DNA of 64,000 nt from Croceicoccus sp. Ery15 (GCF_020985305.1 NZ_CP087588.1:1-64000), one strand, 5' to 3'. Shown: positions 26,108-35,939, numbered from the stretch's first letter. Numbers and translations: made by a program. Notes: generated by a model from the letters alone, not told the origin.

Positions 26108-26263
26108 CCCCCCCAAGCCGCGCCCCTTCGGGCGTGGTCGATGGTGCGTTTCTGCGCCATTTGCGTGGGGCATGTTCCGCGCTTCAGTTCAGTCTATCCG
26201 CCGTCTGGCAGGGGCATCGAATGCCTTGTCAGCGGGTGGGAAACGGGATCAGGGAAAGCGATC

Positions 26264-27247
26264 TTGACAGTGATGGGAATCCGCCGCGCAGCCGAATTCG
26301 TCACCTTGGCGGGCGCCGCGTTGATGGCATCTGCGGGCACCGCGATGGCCGCCGCCGCCGAAACCGCAGCCCCCGTGGTGGAAGCCGCGACAGGCTATGT
26401 TCCGATGAAGCCAACCGAGGGCAAGGGCATGCCCACCCCGGGCGCCATCGGGTTCCAGGACCAGTATTCGCCGATCGGCGATTACGGCGAATGGATGCAC
26501 AATGCGGTGCTGATGCCGATCATCACCATCATTTCGCTGCTGGTGCTGTTCCTGCTTATCTGGGTCGTCGCCCGCTATCGCGCCAAGGCGAATCCCAATC
26601 CCTCGCGCACCAGCCACAACACACTGATCGAAGTGATCTGGACGCTGCTGCCCGTGCTGGTCCTGCTGGCGATTGCGGTACCTTCGATGCGTTTGCTGGC
26701 CAATCAGTACGAAACCGCGCCAGAGGGCGCGCTGACGGTAAAGGTGACCGGTTACCAGTGGTATTGGGGTTATACCTATCCCGATTACGGCGGGTTCGAG
26801 GTCATCTCGAACATGATGCCCGAGGATGAAGCGATTGCGAATGGTGAGCCTGCCCAGTTGGCGGTCGACAAGCGCATGGTCGTTCCCGCGGGCGTTCCGA
26901 TCCGCATCCAGACCATCGGCGCCGACGTGATCCACTCGTTCGCGGTCCCCTCGCTCTGGTTCAAGCTGGACGCCGTGCCGGGCCGCCTGAACGAGAAGGT
27001 GATGTTCATCAAGGAACCGGGCGTTTATTACGGCCAGTGCATGGAACTGTGCGGTGCGCGTCACGGCTATATGCCCATCGCGGTCGAGGCGCTGCCTAAG
27101 GACGAGTTCGAACAATGGGTTCTTGAACAGCCGGGCGGCACGCTGGGCGAAGAGGCAGAGGCGGCTCCTGCTGCCGAGGATGCGGCAGTCGAGGGTGCTG
27201 AAGAAGCGCCCGAGGGCGAGGGCGAAGCCGCCCCCGCCGCCGCCTGA
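26264..27247 (+). CDS. ctaC: Cytochrome c oxidase subunit II
   Basis: A 327-residue subunit of the aa3-type oxidase that takes electrons from cytochrome c. After a signal peptide come two membrane helices (about residues 73-95 and 114-136) and a periplasmic cupredoxin domain with the CuA ligands in GQCMELCGARHGYMP. An Ala/Glu-rich tail of about 35 residues follows and is unusual but common in this order. The TTG at 26264 has a well-placed AGGGAA; an in-frame ATG lies at 26273. It heads the ctaC-ctaD-ctaB-ctaG-ctaE cluster. Confidence 0.95.
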   Translation: MTVMGIRRAAEFVTLAGAALMASAGTAMAAAAETAAPVVEAATGYVPMKPTEGKGMPTPGAIGFQDQYSPIGDYGEWMHNAVLMPIITIISLLVLFLLIWVVARYRAKANPNPSRTSHNTLIEVIWTLLPVLVLLAIAVPSMRLLANQYETAPEGALTVKVTGYQWYWGYTYPDYGGFEVISNMMPEDEAIANGEPAQLAVDKRMVVPAGVPIRIQTIGADVIHSFAVPSLWFKLDAVPGRLNEKVMFIKEPGVYYGQCMELCGARHGYMPIAVEALPKDEFEQWVLEQPGGTLGEEAEAAPAAEDAAVEGAEEAPEGEGEAAPAAA

Positions 27248-27275
27248 CAGATTTTACGGATAGGGTACCAAGAAG

Positions 27276-28970
27276 ATGGCCACCACCGCCCCTGAAAGCT
27301 TTCCGGTCCACGAGGATGCGCATCACGCGCATGATGCGGATCACAAGCCGCCGTTCTTCCAGCGCTGGTTCATGTCGACGAACCACAAGGATATCGGCAC
27401 TCTTTACCTGATCTTCTCGATCTTCGCGGCCATTATCGGCGGCGGCATTTCGGGCATCATGCGTATGGAGCTGGCAGAACCCGGCATCCAGTATCTGGGT
27501 GCGGTTCACGAGTTTCTCGGCGGTGCAGCCGGCGATTTCGATGGGTCGTTGCACCTTTGGAACGTGTTGATCACGGCGCACGGCCTGATCATGGTGTTCT
27601 TTGTGGTCATGCCCGCCATGATCGGCGGTTTCGCCAACTGGTTCGTCCCGATCATGATCGGCGCGCCCGACATGGCGTTCCCGCGCATGAACAATATCAG
27701 CTTCTGGCTGACCTTCATGGGCTTCTGCTCCCTGATGATGAGCGCGTTCATGCCCGGTGGCACCGGCATGGGTGCGGGCACCGGCTGGACCGTTTATGCC
27801 CCGCTCTCGACCACCGGTTCGCCGGGGCCTGCGGTGGACTTCGGTATTTTCGCGCTCCACCTTGCGGGTGCGGGCTCGATCATGGGTGCGATCAACTTCA
27901 TCACCACCATCTTCAATATGCGCGCGCCGGGCATGACCCTGCACAAGATGCCGCTGTTCGTGTGGTCGGTGCTGGTCACGGCCTTCCTGTTGCTGCTCGC
28001 GCTTCCGGTGCTGGCTGCCGCCATCACGATGCTGCTGACCGATCGTAATTTCAACACCACCTTCTTCACACCTGCAGGTGGCGGTGATCCGATCCTTTAC
28101 CAGCACCTGTTCTGGTTCTTCGGCCACCCCGAAGTGTACATCATGATCCTGCCGGGCTTCGGCATCATTTCGCAGATCATCTCGACCTTCAGCCGCAAGC
28201 CGGTCTTCGGCTATCTCGGCATGGCCTATGCCATGGTCGCCATCGGCGTCGTCGGCTTCATCGTGTGGGCGCACCACATGTACACGGTCGGCCTGTCGGT
28301 GAACGAAAAGATGTATTTCACGGCTGCCACCATGGTGATCGCGGTGCCGACTGGCGTGAAAATCTTTTCGTGGATCGCGACGATGTGGGGCGGCTCGCTG
28401 CGCTTCACCTCGCCGATGTGGTGGGCGCTGGGCTTTATCTTCCTGTTCACCGTCGGCGGTGTGACGGGTGTGGTGCTGGCCAATGGCGGCATCGACGACA
28501 ATCTGCACGACAGCTATTACGTGGTGGCACACTTCCACTACGTGCTTTCGCTGGGTGCGGTGACGGCGATGTTCGCGGGCTGGTATTACTGGTTCCCGAA
28601 GATGTTTGGCGTCTGGCACTCCGAGCTTCTGTCGAAGCTGCAGTTCATCGTCTTCTTCGTGGGCGTGAACACGCTGTTCTTCCCCATGCACTTCCTGGGC
28701 ATGAACGGCATGCCGCGTCGTTACCCCGACTACACCCCGGCTTTCGAGCTGTGGAACATGGTGGCGACCCGCGGTTACGAGATCATGGCGATCAGCATCG
28801 TAATCTTCTTCGCCAACATCCTCTACGCCATCATCGTGCGCAAGAAGGCAGAGGGTAACTATTGGGGTGAAGGTGCGACCACGCTGGAGTGGACGCTGTC
28901 CTCGCCGCCGCCGTTCCACCAGTTCGAAACCCTGCCGGTGATCGACGACAAGGCAGGCGCCGCGCACTAA
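27276..28970 (+). CDS. ctaD: Cytochrome c oxidase subunit I
   Basis: A 564-residue membrane protein with about twelve helices that holds heme a and the heme a3-CuB centre, where oxygen is reduced and protons are pumped. Visible landmarks include [15 protein letters not shown] near the start, [16 protein letters not shown] with the His-Tyr crosslink site, [10 protein letters not shown] for the CuB histidines and [12 protein letters not shown] for the heme histidines. Length is typical. It is 28 bases downstream of ctaC. Confidence 0.97.
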   Translation: MATTAPESFPVHEDAHHAHDADHKPPFFQRWFMSTNHKDIGTLYLIFSIFAAIIGGGISGIMRMELAEPGIQYLGAVHEFLGGAAGDFDGSLHLWNVLITAHGLIMVFFVVMPAMIGGFANWFVPIMIGAPDMAFPRMNNISFWLTFMGFCSLMMSAFMPGGTGMGAGTGWTVYAPLSTTGSPGPAVDFGIFALHLAGAGSIMGAINFITTIFNMRAPGMTLHKMPLFVWSVLVTAFLLLLALPVLAAAITMLLTDRNFNTTFFTPAGGGDPILYQHLFWFFGHPEVYIMILPGFGIISQIISTFSRKPVFGYLGMAYAMVAIGVVGFIVWAHHMYTVGLSVNEKMYFTAATMVIAVPTGVKIFSWIATMWGGSLRFTSPMWWALGFIFLFTVGGVTGVVLANGGIDDNLHDSYYVVAHFHYVLSLGAVTAMFAGWYYWFPKMFGVWHSELLSKLQFIVFFVGVNTLFFPMHFLGMNGMPRRYPDYTPAFELWNMVATRGYEIMAISIVIFFANILYAIIVRKKAEGNYWGEGATTLEWTLSSPPPFHQFETLPVIDDKAGAAH

Positions 28971-29024
28971 GCGCCCGCCTGACGGCAAATGCCCAAAGCC
29001 TTGAGCCAAGGGTAAGAGTATCAG

Positions 29025-29061
29025 GGGGGCGTCGATGGTGCTGCGGCTCCGCGACGTCCCC
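29025..29061 (+). terminator. Hairpin between ctaD and ctaB, possible attenuator
   Basis: A ten-pair inverted repeat with one wobble (arms 29025-29034 and 29052-29061) is followed shortly by a T-run (GATTTTT). It could end part of the ctaC-ctaD transcript and so lower expression of the assembly genes downstream. Only the structure is seen; its activity is inferred. Confidence 0.45.
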
Positions 29062-29110
29062 TTGCTGATTTTTCCGCGCTTCATTCGTTTGAACGGAATT
29101 CTGGACTATC

Positions 29111-30052
29111 ATGGCAAGCATGATCCAAGCCGATGACAATATGCAGCAGGGCGTGGCCCTGCCTGCGGACTGGCGCGATTTCGTCGCGCTGACCAAGCCG
29201 CGCGTGATGTCGCTGGTGGTGTTCACCGGCCTGTGCGGCCTGTTGGCGGCTCCGGGCAGCATCCATCCGGTCATCGGTTTCACTGCCATCCTTTGCATCG
29301 CGCTGGGCGCGGGCGGGGCGGCTGCGATCAACCAATGGTACGAAGCGGATATCGACGCGGGCATGAAACGGACCGCGTCGCGCCCGATTCCCGCGGGCAG
29401 GATGGACCGCGAAAACGCCCGCGACTTTGCCGTCGCGCTGTCGGCCGGATCGGTCGTTGTCATGGGGCTTGGCGTCGGCTGGCTGGCGGCGGCGCTGCTG
29501 GCGGTGTCGATCGTCTATTACGCGGTCGTCTATACGATGTGGCTCAAGCCGCGCACGCCGCAGAACATCGTCGTTGGCGGCGGCGCGGGCGCGTTTCCGC
29601 CGCTGATCGGCTGGGTCGCGGTGACGGGCGATATCACGCTGATGCCGGTGCTGCTGTTCGCGATCATATTCATGTGGACACCGCCGCATTTCTGGGCGCT
29701 GGCCTTGTTCGTAAAGACCGATTACGCACGCGTCGGCATCCCGATGATGCCGGTTGTCGCGGGCGAGGTTTCGACCCGCCGCCAGATCCTTGCCTATGCG
29801 ATCGCGCTTGCGCCCGTGGCTCTGGCGCCATGGTTTGTGGACGGCGCAGGGATTGTCTATGCCGTCAGCGCGGCTGCGCTGACTGCGCTGTTCATCGCGC
29901 TGTCTGTTCCGGTCGGCCTGCGCCGCGCGCAGCCCGATGATGCGATGAAGCCCGAGAAGCGGCTGTTTGCATATTCCGTGGTCTATCTGTTTGCGCTGTT
30001 CGGTGCGCTGGTGGCGGACCGGTTGCTGGCCAATGCAGGGGTGATCGCGTGA
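29111..30052 (+). CDS. ctaB: Protoheme IX farnesyltransferase (heme O synthase)
   Basis: A 313-residue UbiA-superfamily membrane enzyme that adds a farnesyl group to heme b to give heme o, the precursor of heme a for the oxidase. The first Asp-rich motif is [19 protein letters not shown], and [20 protein letters not shown] and [10 protein letters not shown] are family hallmarks. About nine membrane helices are predicted. Its stop overlaps the next small gene's GTG. Confidence 0.95.
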   Translation: MASMIQADDNMQQGVALPADWRDFVALTKPRVMSLVVFTGLCGLLAAPGSIHPVIGFTAILCIALGAGGAAAINQWYEADIDAGMKRTASRPIPAGRMDRENARDFAVALSAGSVVVMGLGVGWLAAALLAVSIVYYAVVYTMWLKPRTPQNIVVGGGAGAFPPLIGWVAVTGDITLMPVLLFAIIFMWTPPHFWALALFVKTDYARVGIPMMPVVAGEVSTRRQILAYAIALAPVALAPWFVDGAGIVYAVSAAALTALFIALSVPVGLRRAQPDDAMKPEKRLFAYSVVYLFALFGALVADRLLANAGVIA

Positions 30053-30195
30053 CCGATAACGAGACCGACGCCGAAAGGGTGACCCGCCAGATCCGCGCCC
30101 GTCAAAAGAGCAGGAACATCGCGCTCGGGCTGTTCCTTGGCGGGCTGGTGGTGCTGTTTTTCATGCTCACCATCGTTCGTTTCCCGACAAGCTGA
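30049..30195 (+). CDS. Small oxidase-cluster membrane protein, CoxF-like
   Basis: A 48-residue protein that starts at a GTG overlapping the ctaB stop by four bases. A charged N-terminus ([13 protein letters not shown]) leads into one membrane segment ([20 protein letters not shown]). Short one-span proteins at this exact site between ctaB and ctaG are common in alphaproteobacteria and are often annotated as CoxF-like. Function is not known; assembly or stability of the oxidase is the usual guess. Confidence 0.7.
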   Translation: MTDNETDAERVTRQIRARQKSRNIALGLFLGGLVVLFFMLTIVRFPTS

Positions 30196-30213
30196 TCCCG
30201 CGGGGAGGATATC

Positions 30214-30786
30214 ATGGCCCAGACATTCGCATCCATTGCCGAACAGACCCAAGGCTCGCGCAATACGCGTACGGGCCTGATCTTTCTGGGTGTCGCATTG
30301 GCAATGCTGGGGATGGGATATGCCTCGGTGCCGTTGTACCGGCTGTTTTGTCAGGTCACCGGAATCGATGGCACCACCCAGCGCGCGACAGAGGCGCAGG
30401 CTTCCGAAATCAAGGCGACCGGTCAGCGTATTTCCGTGCGATTCGACGGTAATGTGACGGCGGGCCTGCCGTGGTCGTTCCGTCCCATGCAAACGACCAG
30501 CGATGTTCTGATTGGTGAAAAGTCTCTCGCCAAATACGAGGCGCGCAATAATTCGGCTCGCAAAGTGACTGGCACTGCTATTTTTAATGTCAGTCCCGTT
30601 CAGGCGGGTAAGTATTTCAACAAGATCGAGTGCTTCTGTTTTACCGAACAGACGTTAATGCCGGGGCAGCAGGTTGAGATGCCGGTGATCTATTACGTCG
30701 ATCCGGCGATACTGGATGATCCTGATACCAAGGATATTCAGCAGATAACACTCAGCTACAGCTTTTACGAAAGCGAGCGGCCCTAG
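30214..30786 (+). CDS. ctaG: Cytochrome c oxidase assembly protein CtaG/Cox11
   Basis: A 190-residue membrane-anchored copper chaperone that delivers copper to the CuB site of subunit I. One membrane helix near residues 22-40 is followed by a periplasmic beta-domain with the copper-binding CFCFTEQ motif. The family VPLYRLFCQVTGIDGTTQ sequence follows the helix. The start has a GGGAGGA ribosome-binding site. Length is normal. Confidence 0.95.
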   Translation: MAQTFASIAEQTQGSRNTRTGLIFLGVALAMLGMGYASVPLYRLFCQVTGIDGTTQRATEAQASEIKATGQRISVRFDGNVTAGLPWSFRPMQTTSDVLIGEKSLAKYEARNNSARKVTGTAIFNVSPVQAGKYFNKIECFCFTEQTLMPGQQVEMPVIYYVDPAILDDPDTKDIQQITLSYSFYESERP

Positions 30787-30882
30787 GGTCTAACGCGAAG
30801 GTTATCGGGATTAGCGGCGTAAAGCCTCTGGACCATACGGGGTCTGCTGGCTAAAGCGCGGCGCAAAGGTTTGGGTTTTGCT

Positions 30883-30902
30883 AGAGGGCGCAGCCGCCCT
30901 CT
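30883..30902 (+). terminator. Hairpin between ctaG and ctaE
   Basis: A perfect eight-pair stem (arms AGAGGGCG and CGCCCTCT) with a four-base loop sits 31 bases upstream of ctaE. No T-run follows, so it may be an mRNA processing or stability element, not a full terminator. Confidence 0.4.
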
Positions 30903-30932
30903 TACGCGATCAGTAAGGGAAGACACGCGACA

Positions 30933-31754
30933 ATGGCCGGCACCAAGAACCACGATTATCACATTCTGCCGACCGATCCCTGGCCGTTCCTCACCTCGCT
31001 TTCGGCGCTGGTGATGACGACGGGGCTGGCGTTCTTCATGCACGACTATCCATTCGGCACCTATCTGCTGATTGCCGGTGTCATCGGCCTGCTGATCTCG
31101 ATGTTCAGCTGGTTCGGCAATATCATCAAGGAGGCGCATGCGGGCGACCACACGCCGGTGGTACAGTTGCACCAGCGCTATGGCATGATCCTGTTCATCG
31201 CTTCGGAAGTGATGTTCTTTGTCGGCTGGTTCTGGGCCTTTTTCGACTTCTCGCTGTTCCCCAGCACTCTGGCCGAATCGGTCGGGGGCGTCTGGCCGCC
31301 CGAAGATATCCACGCCGTGATGGATCCGTTCGATCTGCCGCTGCTGAACACGCTGATCCTGCTGTGTTCGGGCACCACGGTGACCTGGGCGCACCACTCG
31401 CTGATCCACGGCGACCGCGAAGGGCTGAAACAGGGCCTGTGGCTCACCGTCATTCTGGGCGTGCTGTTCAGCGCCATTCAGGCCTATGAATATATGCACG
31501 CGCCGTTCCCGTTTGGTGAGAATACCTATGGCTCGGTGTTCTACATGGCAACGGGCTTCCACGGCTTCCACGTGATCGTCGGCACCATCATGCTGATCGT
31601 CTGCCTGATCCGCGCCTACAAGGGCGACTTCACGCCCCGCCAGCACTTCGGTTTCGAAGCGGCAGCGTGGTACTGGCACTTCGTCGACGTGGTATGGTTG
31701 TTCCTCTTCATCGCCGTCTATATCTGGGGCGGTTGGGGTGCGCCCATCCATTGA
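30933..31754 (+). CDS. ctaE: Cytochrome c oxidase subunit III
   Basis: A 273-residue membrane subunit with about seven helices that supports the stability of subunit I and proton uptake. The N-terminus HDYHILPTDPWPFLTSLSA and the later TWAHHSLIHGDREG and HGFHVIVGTIMLI motifs are typical of subunit III. It follows ctaG by 146 bases, which is longer than other gaps in the cluster and contains the hairpin above. Confidence 0.96.
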   Translation: MAGTKNHDYHILPTDPWPFLTSLSALVMTTGLAFFMHDYPFGTYLLIAGVIGLLISMFSWFGNIIKEAHAGDHTPVVQLHQRYGMILFIASEVMFFVGWFWAFFDFSLFPSTLAESVGGVWPPEDIHAVMDPFDLPLLNTLILLCSGTTVTWAHHSLIHGDREGLKQGLWLTVILGVLFSAIQAYEYMHAPFPFGENTYGSVFYMATGFHGFHVIVGTIMLIVCLIRAYKGDFTPRQHFGFEAAAWYWHFVDVVWLFLFIAVYIWGGWGAPIH

Positions 31755-31778
31755 TAGGCTGATGGCTGGGTCCGGACA

Positions 31779-32255
31779 TTGACCGGCCTTGACCAGAAGG
31801 GGGGCGAAGATGCGTCCCCCGACCGCGGTGTACCCGCGGGCGGTACCCGTTCCGATTGCGGCGAAGGCCCCGATGTTGGTGCCGCACTGCGCGGTGCGGT
31901 GCGCGGGGAATGCCCGCGTTGCGGCGCAACCACCTTATTCGAAGGCGGACTGCCTGCCGGCTGGGTCCGCTTTGCCGCGAAATGCGGCTCCTGCGGGCTG
32001 GACTATGCCCGTTTCAATGTGGGCGATGGTCCGGCCGCTTTTCTGACACTGATTATCGGCACCATCATCACCGGTCTGGCGATCTGGCTCGATCTGGCGG
32101 TCAATCCGCCGTTCTGGGTGCATGTGATCCTGTGGGTGCCGCTGACGGCGATCATGGTGATGGGCGGATTGCGCGTGGCCAAGGGGTTGCTGCTGATCGT
32201 GGAATACCACCGCGATGCGCGGGAAGCGGGCGGGCGCGATCCGGACGATCGATGA
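31779..32255 (+). CDS. DUF983 membrane protein of the oxidase cluster
   Basis: A 158-residue protein with a zinc-ribbon-like pair of CxxC motifs (ECPRCGATTLF and KCGSCGLDY) and two membrane helices (about residues 84-107 and 114-135). DUF983 proteins commonly follow ctaE in alphaproteobacteria. Function is unknown. The first 35 residues are poorly conserved in type and the TTG at 31779 is only the most upstream plausible start; a start nearer residue 30 is possible. The stop overlaps the SURF1 gene. Confidence 0.75.
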   Translation: MTGLDQKGGEDASPDRGVPAGGTRSDCGEGPDVGAALRGAVRGECPRCGATTLFEGGLPAGWVRFAAKCGSCGLDYARFNVGDGPAAFLTLIIGTIITGLAIWLDLAVNPPFWVHVILWVPLTAIMVMGGLRVAKGLLLIVEYHRDAREAGGRDPDDR

Positions 32256-32833
32256 AACGCCTGCCGCTTATTCCGACCATTCTGGTGCTCGGTGCCGTTG
32301 CCGTGATGATCGGCCTTGGCGTGTGGCAGATCCAGCGCGCCCAGTGGAAGCACGCACTTCTGTCCCGCTATGCCGCTGCAGCGCAGGACGACACGCCGGT
32401 CGCATGGCCGTTGTCGCCCGACCAATTCGAACCGGCCTATTATCGCCGATCCGCCTTCACCTGTGCAGAAGTTACGGGCCGCAACGCCATTGCGGGCCGC
32501 AATGCCGATAATGCTTCGGGCTGGGTCCAGATTGCCCGCTGCCGCACGGCCGAAGGGAATGAGGCTGCGGTGCAACTTGGCTGGACGCAGAACCCGCAGC
32601 CCGTCGACTGGGCTGGCGGAGATGTCACGGGCCGCATCACCCGTTATGGCGAGGGTGTACGGCTGGTCGCCGATCCGCCGCTGGCCGGGCTTGCCCCCAA
32701 TGCCCCGCCCGATCCGCGCGAACTGCCCGATAACCATATGGCCTATGCGTTTCAGTGGTTCTTTTTCGCGATCACCGCGCTCGTCATCTATTTTCTGGCG
32801 CTGCGGCGTATGCGCGGGAAATCGGGGCAATAG
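32252..32833 (+). CDS. SURF1 family oxidase assembly protein
   Basis: A 193-residue protein with one membrane helix at each end (LIPTILVLGAVAVMIGLGVW and WFFFAITALVIYFLALRR) and a periplasmic domain between them, the standard SURF1 shape. The family Gly-Val-Trp-Gln start (GVWQIQRAQWK) is present. SURF1 proteins help insert heme a into subunit I. It overlaps DUF983 and closes the oxidase cluster. It is shorter than the human protein but usual for this order. Confidence 0.85.
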   Translation: MKRLPLIPTILVLGAVAVMIGLGVWQIQRAQWKHALLSRYAAAAQDDTPVAWPLSPDQFEPAYYRRSAFTCAEVTGRNAIAGRNADNASGWVQIARCRTAEGNEAAVQLGWTQNPQPVDWAGGDVTGRITRYGEGVRLVADPPLAGLAPNAPPDPRELPDNHMAYAFQWFFFAITALVIYFLALRRMRGKSGQ

Positions 32834-32890
32834 GGGCTCTGGCCCGCTCTGTCTTGCCTTGACGCGCCAGCGGGGCTAACCGCGCGCCTC

Positions 32891-34297
32891 ATGGATTACA
32901 TCAGCACCCGTGGCAGCGCAGCGCCGCTCGAATTCCGTTCGGTCACGCTCGCGGGCCTTGCCAGCGACGGCGGGCTTTACGTGCCGCGCGAATGGCCGCG
33001 CTTTTCGGCCGATGACATTGCCGCGATGGCGGGGCTTCCCTATGCGGAGCTCGCCGCAAAAATCATGCAGCCCTTCGTCGGCACCTGCATCGCGCCCGAA
33101 CGCCTGCTGGAACTGACGACGCAGGCCTATGGCCGTTTCGCCCACAAGGCCGTGACCCCGCTCACCCAGTTTGACGAGCGGAACTGGCTGCTCGAACTGT
33201 TTCACGGGCCGACCCTGGCGTTCAAGGACGTGGCGCTGCAACTCCTTGGCCTGCTGTTCGAGGAATTCCTGAAGGACAGCGACCAGCATCTTACCATCGT
33301 CGGCGCGACCAGCGGCGATACCGGCAGCGCCGCGATCGACGCGGTGGCGGGGCGCGCGAAGATCGATATCTTCATGCTGCACCCCAAGGGCCGCGTGTCG
33401 GAAGTGCAGCGCCGCCAGATGACCAGCGTGATCGCGCCCAATGTGCATAATATCGCGCTGGAAAACGCCAGTTTCGACGATGCGCAGGCCATGGTGAAGC
33501 GCATGTTCGCCGACACGGCGATGACGGGTCGTTTCCGCATCACGGCAGTGAATTCGATCAACTGGGCGCGGCTGATGGCGCAGGTCGTGTATTACTTTGC
33601 CGCCGCGATCCAGCTGGGCGCGCCGCATCGCAAGGTCGCCTTCAGCGTGCCGACGGGTAATTTCGGCGACGTCTTCGCCGGGCATGTGGCCGCGCGCATG
33701 GGCCTGCCGGTCGGGCAACTGATCGTCGCGACCAATGTGAACGACATTCTGCACCGCGCTTTGTCGACCGGCGATTATTCGGCGCATGGCGTTACGCCCA
33801 CGGAAGCGCCGTCGATGGACATTCAGGTGTCGTCGAATTTCGAACGGCTGCTGTTCGATGCGGGCGGGCGCGACGGGGTGGCGCTGGCCGAACAGATGCG
33901 CGGGTTCGAGGAGTCGAAGGCGATGCAACTGACCAATGCGCAACGCGAAGGGGCCGCGAGCCTGTTTGCCAGCGCGCGCGCCGATGCTGACCAGATGCGC
34001 GCCGCGATGCGCTGGGCCTATGACAATTGCGGCAAGGTGATCGACCCGCATACTGCAATCGGCTTGTCCGCCGCGCTGGAGGCCGATCTGCCGCGCGACG
34101 TGCCGGTCGTAACGCTGGCCACTGCCGATGCCGCCAAATTCGCCCCCGCGGTCGAGGCTGCCATCGGCGTGTCGCCTGTGCTGCCGCCGCGCATTGCCGA
34201 TCTGATGGATCGTGAAGAGGCCTGCACCGATCTGCCGGGCACTTACGAAGCGGTCGCCGAGTTCGTGGCGGCCAATGCCACCGAAAGCCCTGCCTGA
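32891..34297 (+). CDS. thrC: Threonine synthase
   Basis: A 468-residue PLP enzyme that makes threonine from O-phosphohomoserine. The family start (STRGSAAPLEFRSVTLAGLA) is present, the cofactor Lys lies in HGPTLAFKDVALQ near residue 113, and the glycine-rich loop is GATSGDTGSAAIDA. Length fits the long, fungal-and-proteobacterial form. It lies 57 bases after SURF1, so co-transcription with the oxidase genes is possible. Confidence 0.95.
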   Translation: MDYISTRGSAAPLEFRSVTLAGLASDGGLYVPREWPRFSADDIAAMAGLPYAELAAKIMQPFVGTCIAPERLLELTTQAYGRFAHKAVTPLTQFDERNWLLELFHGPTLAFKDVALQLLGLLFEEFLKDSDQHLTIVGATSGDTGSAAIDAVAGRAKIDIFMLHPKGRVSEVQRRQMTSVIAPNVHNIALENASFDDAQAMVKRMFADTAMTGRFRITAVNSINWARLMAQVVYYFAAAIQLGAPHRKVAFSVPTGNFGDVFAGHVAARMGLPVGQLIVATNVNDILHRALSTGDYSAHGVTPTEAPSMDIQVSSNFERLLFDAGGRDGVALAEQMRGFEESKAMQLTNAQREGAASLFASARADADQMRAAMRWAYDNCGKVIDPHTAIGLSAALEADLPRDVPVVTLATADAAKFAPAVEAAIGVSPVLPPRIADLMDREEACTDLPGTYEAVAEFVAANATESPA

Positions 34298-34304
34298 AAC
34301 CGCT

Positions 34305-35204
34305 ATGGCGCAACTGGTCGAACTTCCCCAATTGCTGGTCGGCGAGGGCTGGGCGGATTACGCCCTGCTCGATAGCGGCGAGGGGCGGAAATTCGAGCAA
34401 TATGGCCCCTATCGCTTTATCCGGCCCGAGCCGCAGGCGATGTGGAAGCCGCGGCTCGGCGATTGGGACGCCCATGGCGAATTCGTGCCCGGTTCGGACG
34501 AGGATGGCGGCGGGCGCTGGCAATTCACAAAGCCCGTCCCCGAAAATGGCTGGCCGCTGACATGGCGCGAGGTGAATTTCACCGCCCAGTGCACGCCGTT
34601 CCGCCATCTGGGCTTCTTTCCCGATATGGCGCCGGTGTGGGACTGGATGGACGGCATGCTGGAGGGGAAGAGCGACCCGCAGACGCTGAACCTGTTCGGC
34701 TATACCGGCGTGGGTTCGCTGTCGCTGGCGCGGCGCGGGTCGGTGGCGCATGTCGATGCCAGCAAGAAATCGGTGGCGCAGGCGCGCGACAATGCCGATG
34801 CCAGCGGCATGGGCGATGCGCCGGTCCGCTGGCTGGTGGACGATGCCGCCAAATTCGCCGCGCGAGAGGTGCGGCGCGAAAAACGCTATGACGGCATTAT
34901 CCTCGATCCGCCGAAATTCGGGCGCGGACCGAAGAACGAGACGTGGCGGATCGAGGAAAGCCTTGCCCCGCTGATCGCTGATTGCCGCCAGTTGCTCGAT
35001 GCCGATTCGCGCTTTCTGTTCCTGACTGCCTATGCCGTGCGGATGAGCTCGCTTTCGCTGGCGGGGCTGCTGGACGAACAATTCGCCGCGCTGCCGGGCC
35101 GGATCGAACATGGCGAACTGGCCGTGCGCGAGGCTGCCGTCCCCGACAGCGAGACGCGCCGAATCCTGCCCACCGCCATTTTCGCGCGCTGGGCCAATGA
35201 TTGA
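34305..35204 (+). CDS. Class I SAM-dependent methyltransferase, RlmI/RlmK-like
   Basis: A 299-residue protein whose C-terminal half is a methyltransferase: the SAM motif LNLFGYTGVGSLSLARRG near residue 126 and LDPPKFGRGPKNETW near residue 203, a motif IV typical of rRNA methyltransferases of the RlmI/RlmK type. The N-terminal PUA-like part of RlmI is not obvious. The substrate is inferred to be RNA. An earlier ATG at 34275 overlaps thrC. The stop overlaps folB. Confidence 0.75.
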   Translation: MAQLVELPQLLVGEGWADYALLDSGEGRKFEQYGPYRFIRPEPQAMWKPRLGDWDAHGEFVPGSDEDGGGRWQFTKPVPENGWPLTWREVNFTAQCTPFRHLGFFPDMAPVWDWMDGMLEGKSDPQTLNLFGYTGVGSLSLARRGSVAHVDASKKSVAQARDNADASGMGDAPVRWLVDDAAKFAAREVRREKRYDGIILDPPKFGRGPKNETWRIEESLAPLIADCRQLLDADSRFLFLTAYAVRMSSLSLAGLLDEQFAALPGRIEHGELAVREAAVPDSETRRILPTAIFARWAND

Positions 35205-35586
35205 GGGTCATGCTGTGAACGATTCCCTGATCCTTGAAGTCGATGACCTTGTGGTGGACGTGCTGACCGGCATTTATTCGGAAGAAACCGGCAAGCCGCA
35301 GCCGCTGCGCATTTCCATCGCCGTCGAACTGGCCATGCCGGAGAGGTTCGAGCCAGACACGCCGCTGGACGCCAGCAAGAATTACATGGACCTGAAATTC
35401 GCCGCGACGGAGGCTTTGCCCCCCGGTGTCCATTTCAAGCTGATCGAGGCGGTGGGCGACCACATCTGCGATAGCCTGTTCGTGCAGGATGCGCGGGTGA
35501 AATGGGTGCGGGTCAAGATCGTGAAGCTGGCCATTGCCGAGCATGACGAAAAGATCGGCATGACGCTGACGCGTCATCGCAGGTGA
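35197..35586 (+). CDS. folB: Dihydroneopterin aldolase-type protein (FolB family)
   Basis: A 129-residue protein of the FolB fold, which acts in folate synthesis by converting dihydroneopterin to 6-hydroxymethyl-dihydropterin. It has the family's HFKLIEAVGDHICDSLF and VRVKIVKLAIAEHDEK stretches and a KNYMDLKF segment in place of the more usual SVDYA. The GTG at 35215 has a better ribosome-binding site (GAGGG) than the ATG at 35197, so the true protein may be six residues shorter. It overlaps the methyltransferase gene. Confidence 0.75.
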   Translation: MIEGHAVNDSLILEVDDLVVDVLTGIYSEETGKPQPLRISIAVELAMPERFEPDTPLDASKNYMDLKFAATEALPPGVHFKLIEAVGDHICDSLFVQDARVKWVRVKIVKLAIAEHDEKIGMTLTRHRR

Positions 35587-35939
35587 CGGCGGCGATGGAC
35601 GGCAAGGCGGTTTTGCAGGTCGAACTGGGCGGCGCCGATCCGCTGGCCGCCGCGGCGGTGTTCCACCAACATCATCTGCCTCGCGCCGTCGAATTGCTGG
35701 GTCGCGGTTGCCGGTCCATCGTGCTGCAATTCGAATATGCGCCGGAAAAGCCGCACCGCTGGCGGAAAGAGGCAGTCGCCGCGCTGGCCCGCGCGGCGGT
35801 TCCTGCGCGGGTAAACGGCGTGGCCCCCGCATCCGCAACGCCGGATGATGATGCGATTGCGTCGACAATCGCATTTCTGCACGCGAACGAAGGCGTGACC
35901 GGTCAATTGCTCCTTGCGGGAACAGGTGATCCGCTCTGA
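35583..35939 (+). CDS. Hypothetical protein between folB and moaA
   Basis: A 118-residue protein starting at a GTG that overlaps folB by four bases. It has a Rossmann-like alternation of strands and helices (AVLQVELGGADPLAAAAVFH, later SIVLQFEYAP, and an acidic/Ala-rich middle) and no membrane segment. Genes of this type are often labelled simply as Rossmann-fold proteins. The tight coupling to folB suggests a role near pterin or molybdopterin metabolism, but that is only an inference. Confidence 0.6.
   Translation: MTAAMDGKAVLQVELGGADPLAAAAVFHQHHLPRAVELLGRGCRSIVLQFEYAPEKPHRWRKEAVAALARAAVPARVNGVAPASATPDDDAIASTIAFLHANEGVTGQLLLAGTGDPL

Noticed and set aside
27096..29084. A 662-codon minus-strand frame opposite ctaD
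   Set aside because: It is exactly antisense to a certain gene, is extremely His/Arg-rich and low in hydrophobic residues, and arises from GC-rich codon bias.
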